A stretch of DNA of 64,000 bases, taken from NCBI GenBank assembly GCA_036387135.1, contig DASVUH010000021.1:58664-122663 (forward strand), in the 5' to 3' direction. Shown one piece after another: positions 9,530-19,096 of this stretch; within the stretch, counting starts at the first letter, position 1; each line of letters begins with the position of its first letter. The notes below the pieces were generated by a model. It made no database searches. It was not told where the DNA came from and was given only the letters and a program-made list of their open reading frames with translations. The position numbers were made by a program, and so were the translations under genes. The DNA comes from JALZCH01 sp036387135. GTDB lineage: Bacteria; Acidobacteriota; Blastocatellia; Pyrinomonadales; Pyrinomonadaceae.

Positions 9530-9555
9530 AAGGCGAGACTTGAAAATCTCGCCTT
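9530..9555 (-). terminator. Rho-independent terminator after the Nfn-like gene
   Basis: Stem aaggcgaga (9530-9538) with tctcgcctt (9547-9555), 8-base loop. On the minus strand the hairpin is followed by a T-rich stretch. It lies just beyond the stop codon of the gene ending at 9578. Confidence 0.85.
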
Positions 9556-9577
9556 CTTGTTTCAGATTTTTAATTGA

Positions 9578-12500
9578 TTAAGAATTGCTTTGCATCGTAT
9601 CTTTCCCAAATTCCTTGAACAGTTTATCGAGCCACAAATTCGATAGTTTTTCCTGCACGCTGTTGGCTTTCAGGCGTTCGTTCAGGTTTGAAAAATCAAC
9701 GCGGTCGAGCGATTGATCCTGATTAAAACAAGAAAAGACAAAAGATTCTTCGCCCGTGTGCGGGTCAACGTGACGCTGCAAACATTGAGCGCAGATTTCT
9801 TTCATCATACACTGCATCGGCGAGTTGATTGAGCCGATGGCTTCGTGTTCCTGTTTCAGATACGGAGCTAAAACTGAGTGACGCGCTTCTTTCACGGCGT
9901 TCATCATTCTGTCCGAGCCGATGGCGATAATGCGGTCAACCGTTTTTAAATCAAACTGCGGCTCGCCAATCTCGCCGTTCACATAAGCGAGCATCGCTTG
10001 AACGATGTTGCCGCGATAATGCCGGTCTTGCGGACGCTGCGGTTCAATCGCCTCACCTTTGTCGGTCGTCCAAATCACCTGGTCAACCGAGTTTTCGATT
10101 TCCTCGCGCCGGAAAATATCTCCGCCGTCTTTGTAGCCCGCGAAATAAATAATTTTGTTGTTTTTCGCGCGCATCGCTTTGGCTATTGAGAACAAAACGG
10201 CATTTCCAAGACCGCCGCCAGCGAGCAAAACAGTTTCGTTTTCGGGAATTTCGGTCGGTGTTCCGGTCGGTCCCATGACGATGACTTCTTCGTTTTCTTC
10301 CAAAAGCGAACATATTCTCGAACTCGTTCCCATTTCGAGAACAATCATCGAAAGCAAGCCCTTTTCGACATCAACCTCCGCGCCAGTTAGCGCGAGGTTT
10401 TCCATCAAGAGCTTTGTTCCTTTTAACTGCAAGGCGTGAGTTTCAAAGTTTTGCAGACGATAAAATTGTCCGGGTTGAAATTGTCTGGCTTGCAGCGGCG
10501 CGCGGACGACTACATCAACAATATTCGGCGTCAGGCGTTCGACGCGCACAACGCGCGCGACAAGCTGGTCTTCGAGCGTTTCGATTAATTTCGTGTAATG
10601 CGACTCGTTTACTTTGGCTAAATCAGAGATTTCGTCGGCAAAAATTTCGACGACTTTTTCATAACCGTCTTTTGCCGAAGCCATTGCTTTGACGACGTTT
10701 CCGGCGTATTGCGGATGGTTGTCGCCGTAATAAGTGATGAATTTGCCGTTTTCTTCGTAAGAAGTGAAAAATCCGGTTTCGCCTTTTTCCGCCGGAAGAA
10801 GCGCGAGCTTGCCGTTTTTCACCAATTTATGCGGCAGGAAATATTGTTTCCATTCGTCGAGCTTAAACGTGCCGGGTTTTTCTTTTTCGTAAATCACGTT
10901 CGGCGCAGTCCCGGCGGCAACGCAAACGGTGCGCGCCGGAAATTCGACCGTTTCGCCCGTGTTTTCAAATTTTCCGGTTTCCGAGTTGTGTCTAACACGC
11001 TCGAAAACAAGAGCTTTGACGGCGTTGTATTCATCAGGCACGGCTTCGCGCGGGTCGAAAAGCTCGATGAAATTAATGCCTTCTTCAAGCGCCTTTTGGA
11101 TTTCTTCGTGGTTCAAACGATACGCGGGCGAATCCTGCATTCGTTTGCGATAAATGAGCGAGACGCCGCCCCAATCTTTAACGAGCGAAACCAAATCCGG
11201 TTTTTCTCCGGCTTTTTCCGCGCGCTCACGTTCCTCTCGCACGGCGCGACCGTGCGCTAAAAACTCCTGATAAATTCCAAGCTCTTCTTCATTAAATTGC
11301 TGGAAAACTGCCGTTTCGCCGATTTCCAACGCGAGTTTTTCATGCGTGTTAAGCATTTTTTCGACTTGAACGGGATAATACGCGGCAATTTCGGTCGCAG
11401 TATCAATTCCGGTCAAACCGCCGCCGATGACGACAGCCGGAAGCCGGACTTGCAAATTGGCGAGCGTATCTTTTTTGAATGCGCCGTTTAACTGCAAAGA
11501 CATCAGAAAATCTGAAGCCTGACGAATGCCGCGAATCAGATTGTTTTTCATTCTGACAATTGTCGGGCGTCCCGCGCCGGTCGCAATCGCGATATGGTCA
11601 AAACCGAAATCCCATGCGTCTTCAATCGTCAGAGTTCCGCCAAATCGAATGCCGCCGTAAGCGCGGAAATACGGATTTCGCTCAAGAAGAAGCTGCAAAA
11701 CAGTCAGAAAATTTTTGTCCCAGCGAACCGTGATTCCGTATTCCTGTACCCCACCGAAGCCCGACAAAACGCGGTCGCTTAATGGCTGGCGCAAATCGTC
11801 GGCGTTTTTGATGGGCGCCGGTGTTTTTCCGTTTCGTCCGGTCAAATCCGCTGCGAGCGGCTCGATTTTCAAACCGTCCACGCCGACGACGCCGAAACCC
11901 TCGTTTAAAAGATAATGCGCGAGCGTGTAACCAGCCGGACCCATTCCGACGACCAAAACATTTTTGCCGTTGTAAGGCAGCGCGTAAGGGCGTTTTGCTT
12001 TCAATGGATTCCAGCGCGTCAGCAAGCTGTAAATTTCAAAACCGTAAGGCAATTCCAAAACGTCGGTCAGAACGGAAGTTTCCGCTTGGGGAATATTGAC
12101 AGGTTCTTGTTTCTGGAAAATGCAGCCCTTCATACAATCGTTGCAAATTCTATGTCCTGTTCCGGCGCACATCGGATTGTCAATGACGACCAGAGCCAGA
12201 GCCGCAATCGAATCGCCGTGGCGTTTCATCAAGTGCATTTCCGAAATCTTTTCTTCGAGCGGGCAACCCGTCATTTTGATTCCAAGCGGATTGCGTTTGA
12301 TCGAGCCGTCTTTTTCGTGAAAACCTTTTGAACACGAATCTTTCGAGCGTTCGTGGCAAATCAGACAATAATCTGTTTCGTACAAAGCCTCGCGCTGTGT
12401 GCCGCGCGGATCGGTCAAATCAAAACCGTCGCGGCGGCGAATATGTTCGGGAAATTCCTGAATAAGCTCGGGTAAACTGTTTTCCCCGCGCGGTCGAATG

Positions 12501-13294
12501 ACGTGAACGAGATTTTGATAATCGAGCTGGTGCGGCACGCGGAAACTTTGCCAGCCGCGCACATTGCGTTTGGCTTCCGGTTTAAATGAATGAACAGCCG
12601 CCCACGCTTCAAAAAGACGCAAATAAGTTTTGACTGCGAGCAAATCGCCTTCGGCTTCAGAGCTTAAATCGGATTGAAATTGCCGCAAAAGTTCGGTTGA
12701 AACAACCGAACTCAGTTTTCGCAAAACGCCCCGCTGCGCGTCCGTTAATTCCTGTTTTTTGGTCAGAGCTTCTTCGATGGCAAGAAGTTGAACCGTGATT
12801 TTTGAAATGGTCAGCTCATCGTCCTGCGGGTCGAAAATGTCAGCAAAAGCGGTTTGCTCCAAATTGAGCAGGCTCGCATTGAGCGCATCCAAATCAAATG
12901 CGACGGCTTGTTCTGCCGGAAACTTTTTGATCGCGCGGCGCTGAATGAAAAATTTAAATTGCCAAACCGGGTCTTGTTCTTTGACAGATTGCACAAGACT
13001 TTCGCGGCGCGGCTCGATGTTAAAAAGGCGCGCGATAAAGCTTGAAAGATATGGTGCGGCGTCGGTTAAAATTTTTGATTCGACTTTTTGTTCGTAATTG
13101 GCACCCCGCGCGGCGATGTACTGCATCAAAGCGGAGTGCAATTCGGCATTTTCCTGTTTGATTTCGTCGTAAAACGTTTCGGCAAGCTCGCGCAGGCGTT
13201 CGGGTTTGTATAAATCCGCATAGAAAAAACCGCCGATGCCGAGTTCAAAATTCGATTTGTTATCAAATGCCTTTCCGGCATTAGTTTTTGACAT
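9578..13294 (-). CDS. Fused NfnB(GltD-like)-NfnA(FNR-like) flavoprotein with extra N-terminal domain
   Basis: A 1238-residue cytoplasmic oxidoreductase. Residues 1 to about 320 are helical and not recognised. At about 325-410 a cysteine-rich region (CLICHERSKDSC, GCPLEE, NPMCAGTGHRICNDCMKGC) suits iron-sulfur clusters, as at the N-terminus of glutamate synthase small subunits. Residues about 440-900 are a GltD/NfnB-like module with two nucleotide sites (VLVVGMGPAGYTLA; VVIGGGLTGIDTATE). From about 910 an FNR/NfnA/PyrK-like module follows (FQPGQFYRL, LLAGGGLGNAVLF), with C-terminal cysteines CMMKEICAQC...FSC as in [2Fe-2S] PyrK proteins. In anaerobes the two modules are separate NfnA and NfnB polypeptides that transfer electrons between NADH, NADPH and ferredoxin. 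Here they are fused. A ferredoxin gene lies at 21136 but is not linked. Start is the ATG at 13294 (a TTG lies 9 bases upstream). Confidence 0.75.
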   Translation of the reverse strand: MSKTNAGKAFDNKSNFELGIGGFFYADLYKPERLRELAETFYDEIKQENAELHSALMQYIAARGANYEQKVESKILTDAAPYLSSFIARLFNIEPRRESLVQSVKEQDPVWQFKFFIQRRAIKKFPAEQAVAFDLDALNASLLNLEQTAFADIFDPQDDELTISKITVQLLAIEEALTKKQELTDAQRGVLRKLSSVVSTELLRQFQSDLSSEAEGDLLAVKTYLRLFEAWAAVHSFKPEAKRNVRGWQSFRVPHQLDYQNLVHVIRPRGENSLPELIQEFPEHIRRRDGFDLTDPRGTQREALYETDYCLICHERSKDSCSKGFHEKDGSIKRNPLGIKMTGCPLEEKISEMHLMKRHGDSIAALALVVIDNPMCAGTGHRICNDCMKGCIFQKQEPVNIPQAETSVLTDVLELPYGFEIYSLLTRWNPLKAKRPYALPYNGKNVLVVGMGPAGYTLAHYLLNEGFGVVGVDGLKIEPLAADLTGRNGKTPAPIKNADDLRQPLSDRVLSGFGGVQEYGITVRWDKNFLTVLQLLLERNPYFRAYGGIRFGGTLTIEDAWDFGFDHIAIATGAGRPTIVRMKNNLIRGIRQASDFLMSLQLNGAFKKDTLANLQVRLPAVVIGGGLTGIDTATEIAAYYPVQVEKMLNTHEKLALEIGETAVFQQFNEEELGIYQEFLAHGRAVREERERAEKAGEKPDLVSLVKDWGGVSLIYRKRMQDSPAYRLNHEEIQKALEEGINFIELFDPREAVPDEYNAVKALVFERVRHNSETGKFENTGETVEFPARTVCVAAGTAPNVIYEKEKPGTFKLDEWKQYFLPHKLVKNGKLALLPAEKGETGFFTSYEENGKFITYYGDNHPQYAGNVVKAMASAKDGYEKVVEIFADEISDLAKVNESHYTKLIETLEDQLVARVVRVERLTPNIVDVVVRAPLQARQFQPGQFYRLQNFETHALQLKGTKLLMENLALTGAEVDVEKGLLSMIVLEMGTSSRICSLLEENEEVIVMGPTGTPTEIPENETVLLAGGGLGNAVLFSIAKAMRAKNNKIIYFAGYKDGGDIFRREEIENSVDQVIWTTDKGEAIEPQRPQDRHYRGNIVQAMLAYVNGEIGEPQFDLKTVDRIIAIGSDRMMNAVKEARHSVLAPYLKQEHEAIGSINSPMQCMMKEICAQCLQRHVDPHTGEESFVFSCFNQDQSLDRVDFSNLNERLKANSVQEKLSNLWLDKLFKEFGKDTMQSNS

Positions 13295-13303
13295 AAAATT
13301 CAA

Positions 13304-13602
13304 TAAAATTTGTCTTAAATAAAGTTTGTGAAATATTTCGTATTATTTCCAAATATAGCATTTGACGCTTTCGAGCGACAAAAGAGCATATTTTGATTTA
13401 GATGAAGCTTTCGACGCGCGGTTAGCAATTTATTTGGCAAATATGGGGTTTTGAGTTTGTTTTTTTACCGCGATATGATAAAAAGCGGCTTTGATTGGCT
13501 GGCGAAACTCGCCGATTGTGTTAAAATACCGCTTTTCCGATTGAATTTACTCAACGGTTTTTATTCAATTTATCTTCCGCTTCTAAAGAGGTACTGATTT
13601 AT
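13304..13602. other. Divergent promoter spacer, nothing coding seen
   Basis: About 300 AT-rich bases between the divergent starts at 13294 and 13603. A short hairpin (ggcgaaactcgcc, near 13501) and a TAAAAT-like hexamer near 13531 are visible, but no convincing -35 partner at standard spacing. The plus-strand gene has a weak purine-rich ribosome site (taaagaggtactg). Confidence 0.5.
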
Positions 13603-16137
13603 ATGGCAAGAGATGAACGGCTGCTGCCGTTGCCGACTGCAACAACGGAATTGCAGACCTTACCACCGCAGGATATTCCTTCGACTTATTCGCCCGTTTA
13701 CGACGGCGACCCGTTCGCCGAAGCGCGCTCAATTCGGGAATATATCAGCGTCGTTCTCAAACGTAAATGGATGATTCTGGCGATTGTCACCGTAATCACG
13801 GTTTGCACGGCGATTTATATGCATCGCCTTCCTTCGCAATTTATGTCGTCCGCCGAGGTTTTAGTTGAAACCCGCGCGCCGAAAAAATCGAGCGAATCGG
13901 TTTATATCAATTTCTGGTACGACACCAAGTATTGGGACACACAGGTTAGATTGATTCAAAGCCCGGAACTGATGCGCGATGCCGTAGTAACTTTGGGCTT
14001 GCATCGCAATCCGAATCTGATCGCGGAACAACCCAAAGCGCCCAGCATTTTCGGAGCGATCACAAATATGATTACCGGCGCGAAACCGCCGACTGTCAAA
14101 ACGCCGACGCTGCCTGTTTTAACCAGCGACTCGGATATTATTGATGTCGGCAATATTCAACTGCCGCCGGATGAAGCGAAGCGCGCGGAAGAATACGGGA
14201 ATTATCTGCTCGGCGGCTTGACGGTCGAACCGATTGAAAAAACCAATCTCATCACGCTCAAATACACGCACGTTAACCCGGAACTGGCATCAACCATTCC
14301 GAACGCGGTCGCCGTGGCGTTTATCGCCAGAGACGCAAAACGCGAAATGCAGGGTGCTATTCAGCAAACCGAAGACAATGCCAGACAAATCGTTGATTTG
14401 CAGGCGAACATCAACCGTCTGGAAAACGAGCGAATCGCTTATATGCAAAGAGAGGATTTGCCGCTTCAGCAGGATCAGGGTCAAGCCTTATCGTCAGGTC
14501 GTTTGCAAACTTACAGCACAAACTGGCTGACTGCCGAAAAAAAACGTCGTGATTTGCAAGCCGAATATGAAGCCGCCCAACGCGCCAAAAATAATAATCA
14601 GATTAGGGCAGTCGTCCAGGACGGTTCAATGCTCAGTAAAGCGGATGAGCTGAATCGAATTCGTCAGGTCGAATTGGAAAAACGGCTTGAAGCAATTGAC
14701 GGAAAAATCGAAGAGCTGAGTAACAAAAAAAGCCAGCTTTTAGTTAAATATACCGAAGAATACCCGGAAGTCGTTCAGGTTAATGAACAAATCAAATACT
14801 GGGAAAATACCAAAGAAAACACACGGCGCGAAAATTCCATAAAAATTGAAAGGGAAGGTCAAAAATTAACGCGCGAAGCCGAGAATATTGTTTTGACTGG
14901 GCTTCAAGCTAAACTTCAAGCCGCCATTAGACAGGAAAACGATTCAAAAGCGGCTTATTTACGCGAGCGCGCGGCGGCTAACGTGCAAGGTCAGTCGGAA
15001 ATCAAATTGCTGACGTTAACCCAGGAAATCGAAACCAATCGCAAGCTGCTCGATAACGCTTTACAGCGTCAAAAAGTGCTTGAACTGGAAAAAAACGATT
15101 CGCGCCCGAATAACATCAAGGTGACGCGCCGCGCCGAGGGCGCCGGGCTGGTCGGACCGCAACGCCAGCGCAATATTACGATTGCGTTTCTGGCTTCGCT
15201 AATCTTCGGCGTCGGTCTCGCGTTTTTGCTTGATTATCTTGATGATTCGATTAAATCGAGCGACGACGTGGGACGACATCTCGGCTTGCCGACGCTGGCG
15301 CTGATTCCGCATTACGGCAGTCTCGAACGCTCGGTAGCGCGCGGCAAACAGCTCGCAACAGGCAGTCCCGCCCCGAATAGCAGCGGAGCGTCAACGGCGT
15401 TAGCGGCGCTCGATGATTCGCGTTCCGCGCTCGCCGAAGCATATCGCCATTTGCGAACGAGCCTGCTGTTTTCCTCAGCCGGAAAACCGCCCCAAACGAT
15501 TCTCGTCACGTCTTCGCAGCCGTCCGAAGGCAAAACCACGACCGCCATCAATACGGCAATCACGCTCGCTCAAGCCGGAGCCGAAGTTGTCCTGATTGAT
15601 TGCGATTTGCGCCGCCCGCGCCTGCATCATCATTTTCAACTCGAAAACACGCACGGTTTGACAAACTTTTTGTCCGGCGAGCGCAACACGAGCGAATTGA
15701 TCAAAGAGTGCGACAAGCTGCCGAACTTGAAAATCGTCACCAGCGGTCCGATTCCTCCTAATCCGGCGGAATTGTTAAGCTCAATCGAGATGCGAAACTT
15801 GATTGACTTTTTGCGAAGCAATTTCAAGCACGTCATTATTGACTCGCCGCCCGCGATTTCCTTTACCGACGCGGTGATTCTTTCAACTCTGGTTGACGGC
15901 GTGATTATTGTGGCGATGGTCGGCAAGAGTTCGATTCATATGATCAAACGCTTCCGTCAGCGCCTGACCGGAGTCGGCTCGCGCATCTACGGCGTCGTGC
16001 TGAACGGTTTGAAACGGCACTCGGTTGATTATGGCTATTACGGCTACGGTTACAGCTATTACTATACCTACAACGACGATGAAGCTGCCTCTAACGGAAA
16101 CGGCAGCGCGAACGGAAACGGAACAAAGAAATCGTAA
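13603..16137 (+). CDS. Exopolysaccharide tyrosine autokinase, Wzc-type
   Basis: An 844-residue inner-membrane polysaccharide co-polymerase. The first membrane helix lies at about 55-72 (KWMILAIVTVITVCTAIYMH) at the start of a Wzz domain. A periplasmic region with long coiled coils spans about 240-490, and the second helix is at about 524-545. The cytoplasmic BY-kinase domain has Walker A 'SSQPSEGKTTTAINTA' (about residue 637), Walker A' 'VVLIDCDLRRPRLH' and Walker B 'HVIIDSPPAI'. The C-terminus carries a tyrosine cluster (YGYYGYGYSYYY), the usual autophosphorylation site. It controls chain length and export together with a Wza-type channel such as the one at 53950. Sugar-nucleotide genes follow on the opposite strand. 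Confidence 0.93.
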   Translation: MARDERLLPLPTATTELQTLPPQDIPSTYSPVYDGDPFAEARSIREYISVVLKRKWMILAIVTVITVCTAIYMHRLPSQFMSSAEVLVETRAPKKSSESVYINFWYDTKYWDTQVRLIQSPELMRDAVVTLGLHRNPNLIAEQPKAPSIFGAITNMITGAKPPTVKTPTLPVLTSDSDIIDVGNIQLPPDEAKRAEEYGNYLLGGLTVEPIEKTNLITLKYTHVNPELASTIPNAVAVAFIARDAKREMQGAIQQTEDNARQIVDLQANINRLENERIAYMQREDLPLQQDQGQALSSGRLQTYSTNWLTAEKKRRDLQAEYEAAQRAKNNNQIRAVVQDGSMLSKADELNRIRQVELEKRLEAIDGKIEELSNKKSQLLVKYTEEYPEVVQVNEQIKYWENTKENTRRENSIKIEREGQKLTREAENIVLTGLQAKLQAAIRQENDSKAAYLRERAAANVQGQSEIKLLTLTQEIETNRKLLDNALQRQKVLELEKNDSRPNNIKVTRRAEGAGLVGPQRQRNITIAFLASLIFGVGLAFLLDYLDDSIKSSDDVGRHLGLPTLALIPHYGSLERSVARGKQLATGSPAPNSSGASTALAALDDSRSALAEAYRHLRTSLLFSSAGKPPQTILVTSSQPSEGKTTTAINTAITLAQAGAEVVLIDCDLRRPRLHHHFQLENTHGLTNFLSGERNTSELIKECDKLPNLKIVTSGPIPPNPAELLSSIEMRNLIDFLRSNFKHVIIDSPPAISFTDAVILSTLVDGVIIVAMVGKSSIHMIKRFRQRLTGVGSRIYGVVLNGLKRHSVDYGYYGYGYSYYYTYNDDEAASNGNGSANGNGTKKS

Positions 16138-16158
16138 TAGATTTTCAAGTCAAAAAAA

Positions 16159-16180
16159 ACGAGGCTTTTATAAGCCTCGT
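16159..16180. terminator. Bidirectional terminator
   Basis: Stem acgaggctt (16159-16167) with aagcctcgt (16172-16180), flanked by A8 on the left and T8 on the right. It therefore works for the plus-strand kinase and the minus-strand rfbD, whose stop codon it overlaps. Confidence 0.93.
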
Positions 16181-17016
16181 TTTTTTTGTTCCGCAAAATC
16201 GCTCAAAGCCGTTTTCCAATCCGGCAAAGGCTCAAATCCCAATTTTTCCGAAATCAAACAACGCAGTTTGGAATTAGCGGGGCGCGCAGCCGGACGCTGC
16301 AGCGACGCGCTGAAAATATCGGTGACTTGTCCGGCTCTGACGCCGGGAACCGTGCGAAGGAATCCGGCATAAGTCGTTCCTTCGCCGGAGCTTACGACAT
16401 GGTAAATACCCGGCAAATCGGCTTCGGCAAGCTCGCGCAAACGACGCGCTAAATCCGCCGCGTAAGTCGGCGTGCCGAATGTGTCGTTAATCGCCGTGAT
16501 TGATTTTCCGGCGAGCAGCATTCCGACGCCCTGACTCAAAAAATTCCTGCCGCCTTCACCGAAAATCCAGCCGCTGCGAACGACGATTGCTCGCGCGAGC
16601 GCCGCTTGCGCCAGACGTTCGCCCGCCAGCTTTGCCGCTCCATATTTGCTCAGCGGATTCGGCTCGTCGCGCTGCGTGTAATAACCGGAATTCGCGCCGT
16701 CAAAAACATAATCCGTCGAAATGGTTACGAGGTTTGCGCCGATCTTGCGACAACCGAGAGCCAAATTTTCCACGCCGTAAGCATTCGCCGCCCAATTTCT
16801 TTCGTCGTCCGTTTCGCAGCCGTCGACATTCGTCCAAGCCGCGCAGTTAATAACCGAATCGGGCTTTTCCCGCCGTAAAAAAGCAAAAACAGATTCGCGG
16901 TCGGCAATGTCCAAAATTTCTCGCCGGGCGGCGATAACTTCGTCGCCGATTGATTGGCAATAGTTAACGGTCACTCCGCCGACAAGTCCGGCGGCGCCCG
17001 TGATTAAAATTTTCAT
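16168..17016 (-). CDS. rfbD: dTDP-4-dehydrorhamnose reductase
   Basis: A 282-residue NAD(P)H-dependent short-chain reductase catalysing the last step of dTDP-L-rhamnose synthesis. Features: the 'ILITGAAGLVGG' nucleotide site, 'CAAWTNVDGCE', 'ISTDYVFDG' and the catalytic 'KYGAAKLAGE' (YxxxK). The ATG at 17016 overlaps the stop of the threonine dehydratase gene (ATGA), which supports coupled translation and rules out the longer upstream frame. rfbB lies two genes upstream. rfbA and rfbC are not in the window. Rhamnose from this route probably feeds the exopolysaccharide handled by the adjacent Wzc. Confidence 0.92.
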   Translation of the reverse strand: MKILITGAAGLVGGVTVNYCQSIGDEVIAARREILDIADRESVFAFLRREKPDSVINCAAWTNVDGCETDDERNWAANAYGVENLALGCRKIGANLVTISTDYVFDGANSGYYTQRDEPNPLSKYGAAKLAGERLAQAALARAIVVRSGWIFGEGGRNFLSQGVGMLLAGKSITAINDTFGTPTYAADLARRLRELAEADLPGIYHVVSSGEGTTYAGFLRTVPGVRAGQVTDIFSASLQRPAARPANSKLRCLISEKLGFEPLPDWKTALSDFAEQKKRGL

Positions 17017-17960
17017 AAATTGCTGTAGCGGCATAAATCGCTCAGCGAAAGATTGCCGCCGCACAAAATTAAAACTATGTTGTCGTTCGGGTTGAATTGA
17101 TCTTTTAAACGCAAAGCCGCCGCCAGCGTGCAGGACGAAGCCGGTTCGGTCAACACTTTCAATCTTTCGAGAATAAATTTCAGGGCTTCGACGGCTTCGC
17201 GGTCGGAAACGACCGTTACGCTCTCGATATTTTCCTGCGTCAATTGCAAAGTTCTAAGCGAAACCGCAGGCGCGCCGAGAGTTTTGGCAATCGAAGTAAT
17301 CGCCGGAAGCTCTACGATTTGTCCGGCGTCGAGCGCTTGCGACATCGCATCTGCGCCTTCGGTTTCAACGCTCCAAATCCGCGCTTCCGGTTTGAGCGCT
17401 TTAATTGCAATCGAAACGCCGCCCGCCATTCCGCCGCCCCCGATGCTTGCAAAAACATCGGTCGTTTCCGGTAAATCTTCCAGAATTTCCAAACCGATTG
17501 TTCCTTGCCCGGCAATCACGAGCGGGTCGTCAAACGGATGAACTAAAACGCGCCCTTCGGCTTGATAATGCTCAAGCTCGGCAAATGCGGCGGCAATCGT
17601 CGGCAGCAATTCTATCCGCGCGCCGTATCCGTGCGCGGCGTCGAGGTAATTTTGCGGAGTTGTTTCCGGCATTAGAATAACGGCGTCAACTCCCAAAACG
17701 CTTGCGGCATAAGCAACTGCCTGCGCGTGATTTCCGCCGCTGACGGCGACCACGCCCGCCCGTCTTTCAGCCTCCGACAAGCTCAGAAGTTTGTTAAAAG
17801 CGCCGCGAACTTTGAACGAGCCGGTTTTTTGAAACAATTCGAGCTTGACGAAAACGTTTGTCCCCAAAAGTCGGCTGAGCGCCTCGCTTCGTTCGAGTCC
17901 GGTGCGTTTGACGAACGGCTTGATTCTCCCGCTTGCCTGTCTAATTGCAGCTAAATCCAT
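17013..17960 (-). CDS. ilvA: Threonine/serine dehydratase (PLP-dependent)
   Basis: A 315-residue fold-type II PLP enzyme deaminating threonine (or serine) to the 2-oxoacid. The PLP lysine is in 'QKTGSFKVRGAFNKL', the substrate loop is 'SGGNHAQAVAYAA' and the phosphate-binding glycine loop is 'IGGGGMAGG'. It lacks the C-terminal regulatory domain of long biosynthetic IlvA and so resembles the catabolic TdcB or serine-racemase-like forms. The ATG at 17960 begins the family alignment; the seven codons upstream fall in a palindrome. Its position between rfbB and rfbD is unusual. The 4-base overlap with rfbD suggests one transcript despite unrelated functions. Confidence 0.88.
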   Translation of the reverse strand: MDLAAIRQASGRIKPFVKRTGLERSEALSRLLGTNVFVKLELFQKTGSFKVRGAFNKLLSLSEAERRAGVVAVSGGNHAQAVAYAASVLGVDAVILMPETTPQNYLDAAHGYGARIELLPTIAAAFAELEHYQAEGRVLVHPFDDPLVIAGQGTIGLEILEDLPETTDVFASIGGGGMAGGVSIAIKALKPEARIWSVETEGADAMSQALDAGQIVELPAITSIAKTLGAPAVSLRTLQLTQENIESVTVVSDREAVEALKFILERLKVLTEPASSCTLAAALRLKDQFNPNDNIVLILCGGNLSLSDLCRYSNL

Positions 17961-17970
17961 AATTTTTCCC

Positions 17971-18036
17971 AACAGAAACACGACCGTCAGGGAGTGTGCT
18001 TTATTTTATACACTCCCTGACGGTCGTGTTTCTGTT
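17971..18036. repeat. 27-bp perfect inverted repeat spanning the rfbB stop
   Basis: The arms 17971-17997 and 18010-18036 are exact reverse complements with a 12-base loop. The right arm encodes the last residues of rfbB (TRPSGSV-like) and the loop holds the stop codon; the left arm ends 11 bases from the ilvA ATG. There is no U-tract directly after the stem on the minus strand, so it is more like a REP-type palindrome than a standard terminator. Confidence 0.93.
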
Positions 18037-19058
18037 GCGGCTTTGATTTCAAATCCGTATTGCCGGCGAAAATAATTCTGATATTCGCCGCTTCTGACGC
18101 GCGCAACCCAATCCTGATTTTCCAGATACCAGCGAACCGTTTTTTCCAAACCACTTTCCCAAGTCTCACGCGGTTTCCAGCCTAATTCGGTTTCGATTTT
18201 CTTGGGATCAATCGCATAACGGCGGTCGTGTCCGAGACGGTCTGTGACGAATTTTATCAAGCTGTGCGGTTTGCCGAGCGCGTCCAAAATTGATTTCACG
18301 ACATCCAGATTTTCACGTTCGTTGCGCGCGCCGATATTATAAATTTCTCCGGTTTTACCTGTTTCCAAAACCTGCCAAACCGCGCGCGCGTGGTCGTCAA
18401 CAAAAATCCAATCGCGCACGTTTTTCCCGTCGCCGTAAACTGGAAGTGGTTCGTCGTTGAGGGCGTTTGCAATCATCAATGGAATCAATTTTTCGGGAAA
18501 CTGCCGCTGCCCGTAATTATTGCCGCAGCGCGTAATCACCGTGTCGAGTCCGAAAGTGTGTTGAGCGGCGCGGACAAAATGCTCGGCGGCTGCTTTCGAC
18601 GCAGCGTAAGGCGAGTTCGGCGCAAGGGGCGAAGTTTCGGTGAAAAATTCATCGGAATCGTCCGGCAAGCTGCCCATTACTTCATCGGTCGAAACCTGAC
18701 AAAATCGTCGGACATTTTTTGCGCGAGCGGCGTCGAGCAAAACCTGTGTTCCCAAAACATTGGTCAAAACAAATTCGTTAGCGGATTGAATGCTGCGGTC
18801 AACGTGCGATTCGGCGGCGAAATTAATGATTGCGTCCGTTTCTTCGGGCAAAGCCGCGAGAACCGCCATGCGGTCGCAGATGTCGCCTTTGACGAAACGG
18901 TGTCGGCTTTCATCAACGCCGTTTAGGTTTTCAAGATTTCCGGCGTAAGTCAAAGCGTCGAAATTTATGATTTCAACGTCATCGGTTTCGGACAAAACCA
19001 GGTGGATGAAAGCCGAACCGATAAATCCCGCGCCGCCCGTGACAAAAAACTTTCTCAT
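18006..19058 (-). CDS. rfbB: dTDP-glucose 4,6-dehydratase
   Basis: A 350-residue NAD-dependent enzyme converting dTDP-glucose to dTDP-4-keto-6-deoxyglucose, the second step toward dTDP-rhamnose. Motifs: 'FVTGGAGFIGSAF' near the start, 'NFAAESHVDRSI', 'VSTDEVMGSL' and the catalytic 'YAASKAAAEH'. The ATG at 19058 matches the family N-terminus; the frame upstream merely translates the repeat at 19097-19204. The final eight residues (ETRPSGSV) are encoded by the palindrome at 18010-18036, so the natural C-terminus may have been changed by insertion of that repeat. Confidence 0.94.
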   Translation of the reverse strand: MRKFFVTGGAGFIGSAFIHLVLSETDDVEIINFDALTYAGNLENLNGVDESRHRFVKGDICDRMAVLAALPEETDAIINFAAESHVDRSIQSANEFVLTNVLGTQVLLDAARAKNVRRFCQVSTDEVMGSLPDDSDEFFTETSPLAPNSPYAASKAAAEHFVRAAQHTFGLDTVITRCGNNYGQRQFPEKLIPLMIANALNDEPLPVYGDGKNVRDWIFVDDHARAVWQVLETGKTGEIYNIGARNERENLDVVKSILDALGKPHSLIKFVTDRLGHDRRYAIDPKKIETELGWKPRETWESGLEKTVRWYLENQDWVARVRSGEYQNYFRRQYGFEIKAATETRPSGSV

Positions 19059-19096
19059 CGTTGTTTCAAAAATTTTTGAGCAAATTTCAATTAGTC

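Noticed and set aside
10709..11260. Long open frame on the plus strand inside the fused flavoprotein gene
   Set aside because: It is antisense to a well-supported coding region, has no ribosome site and no family resemblance.
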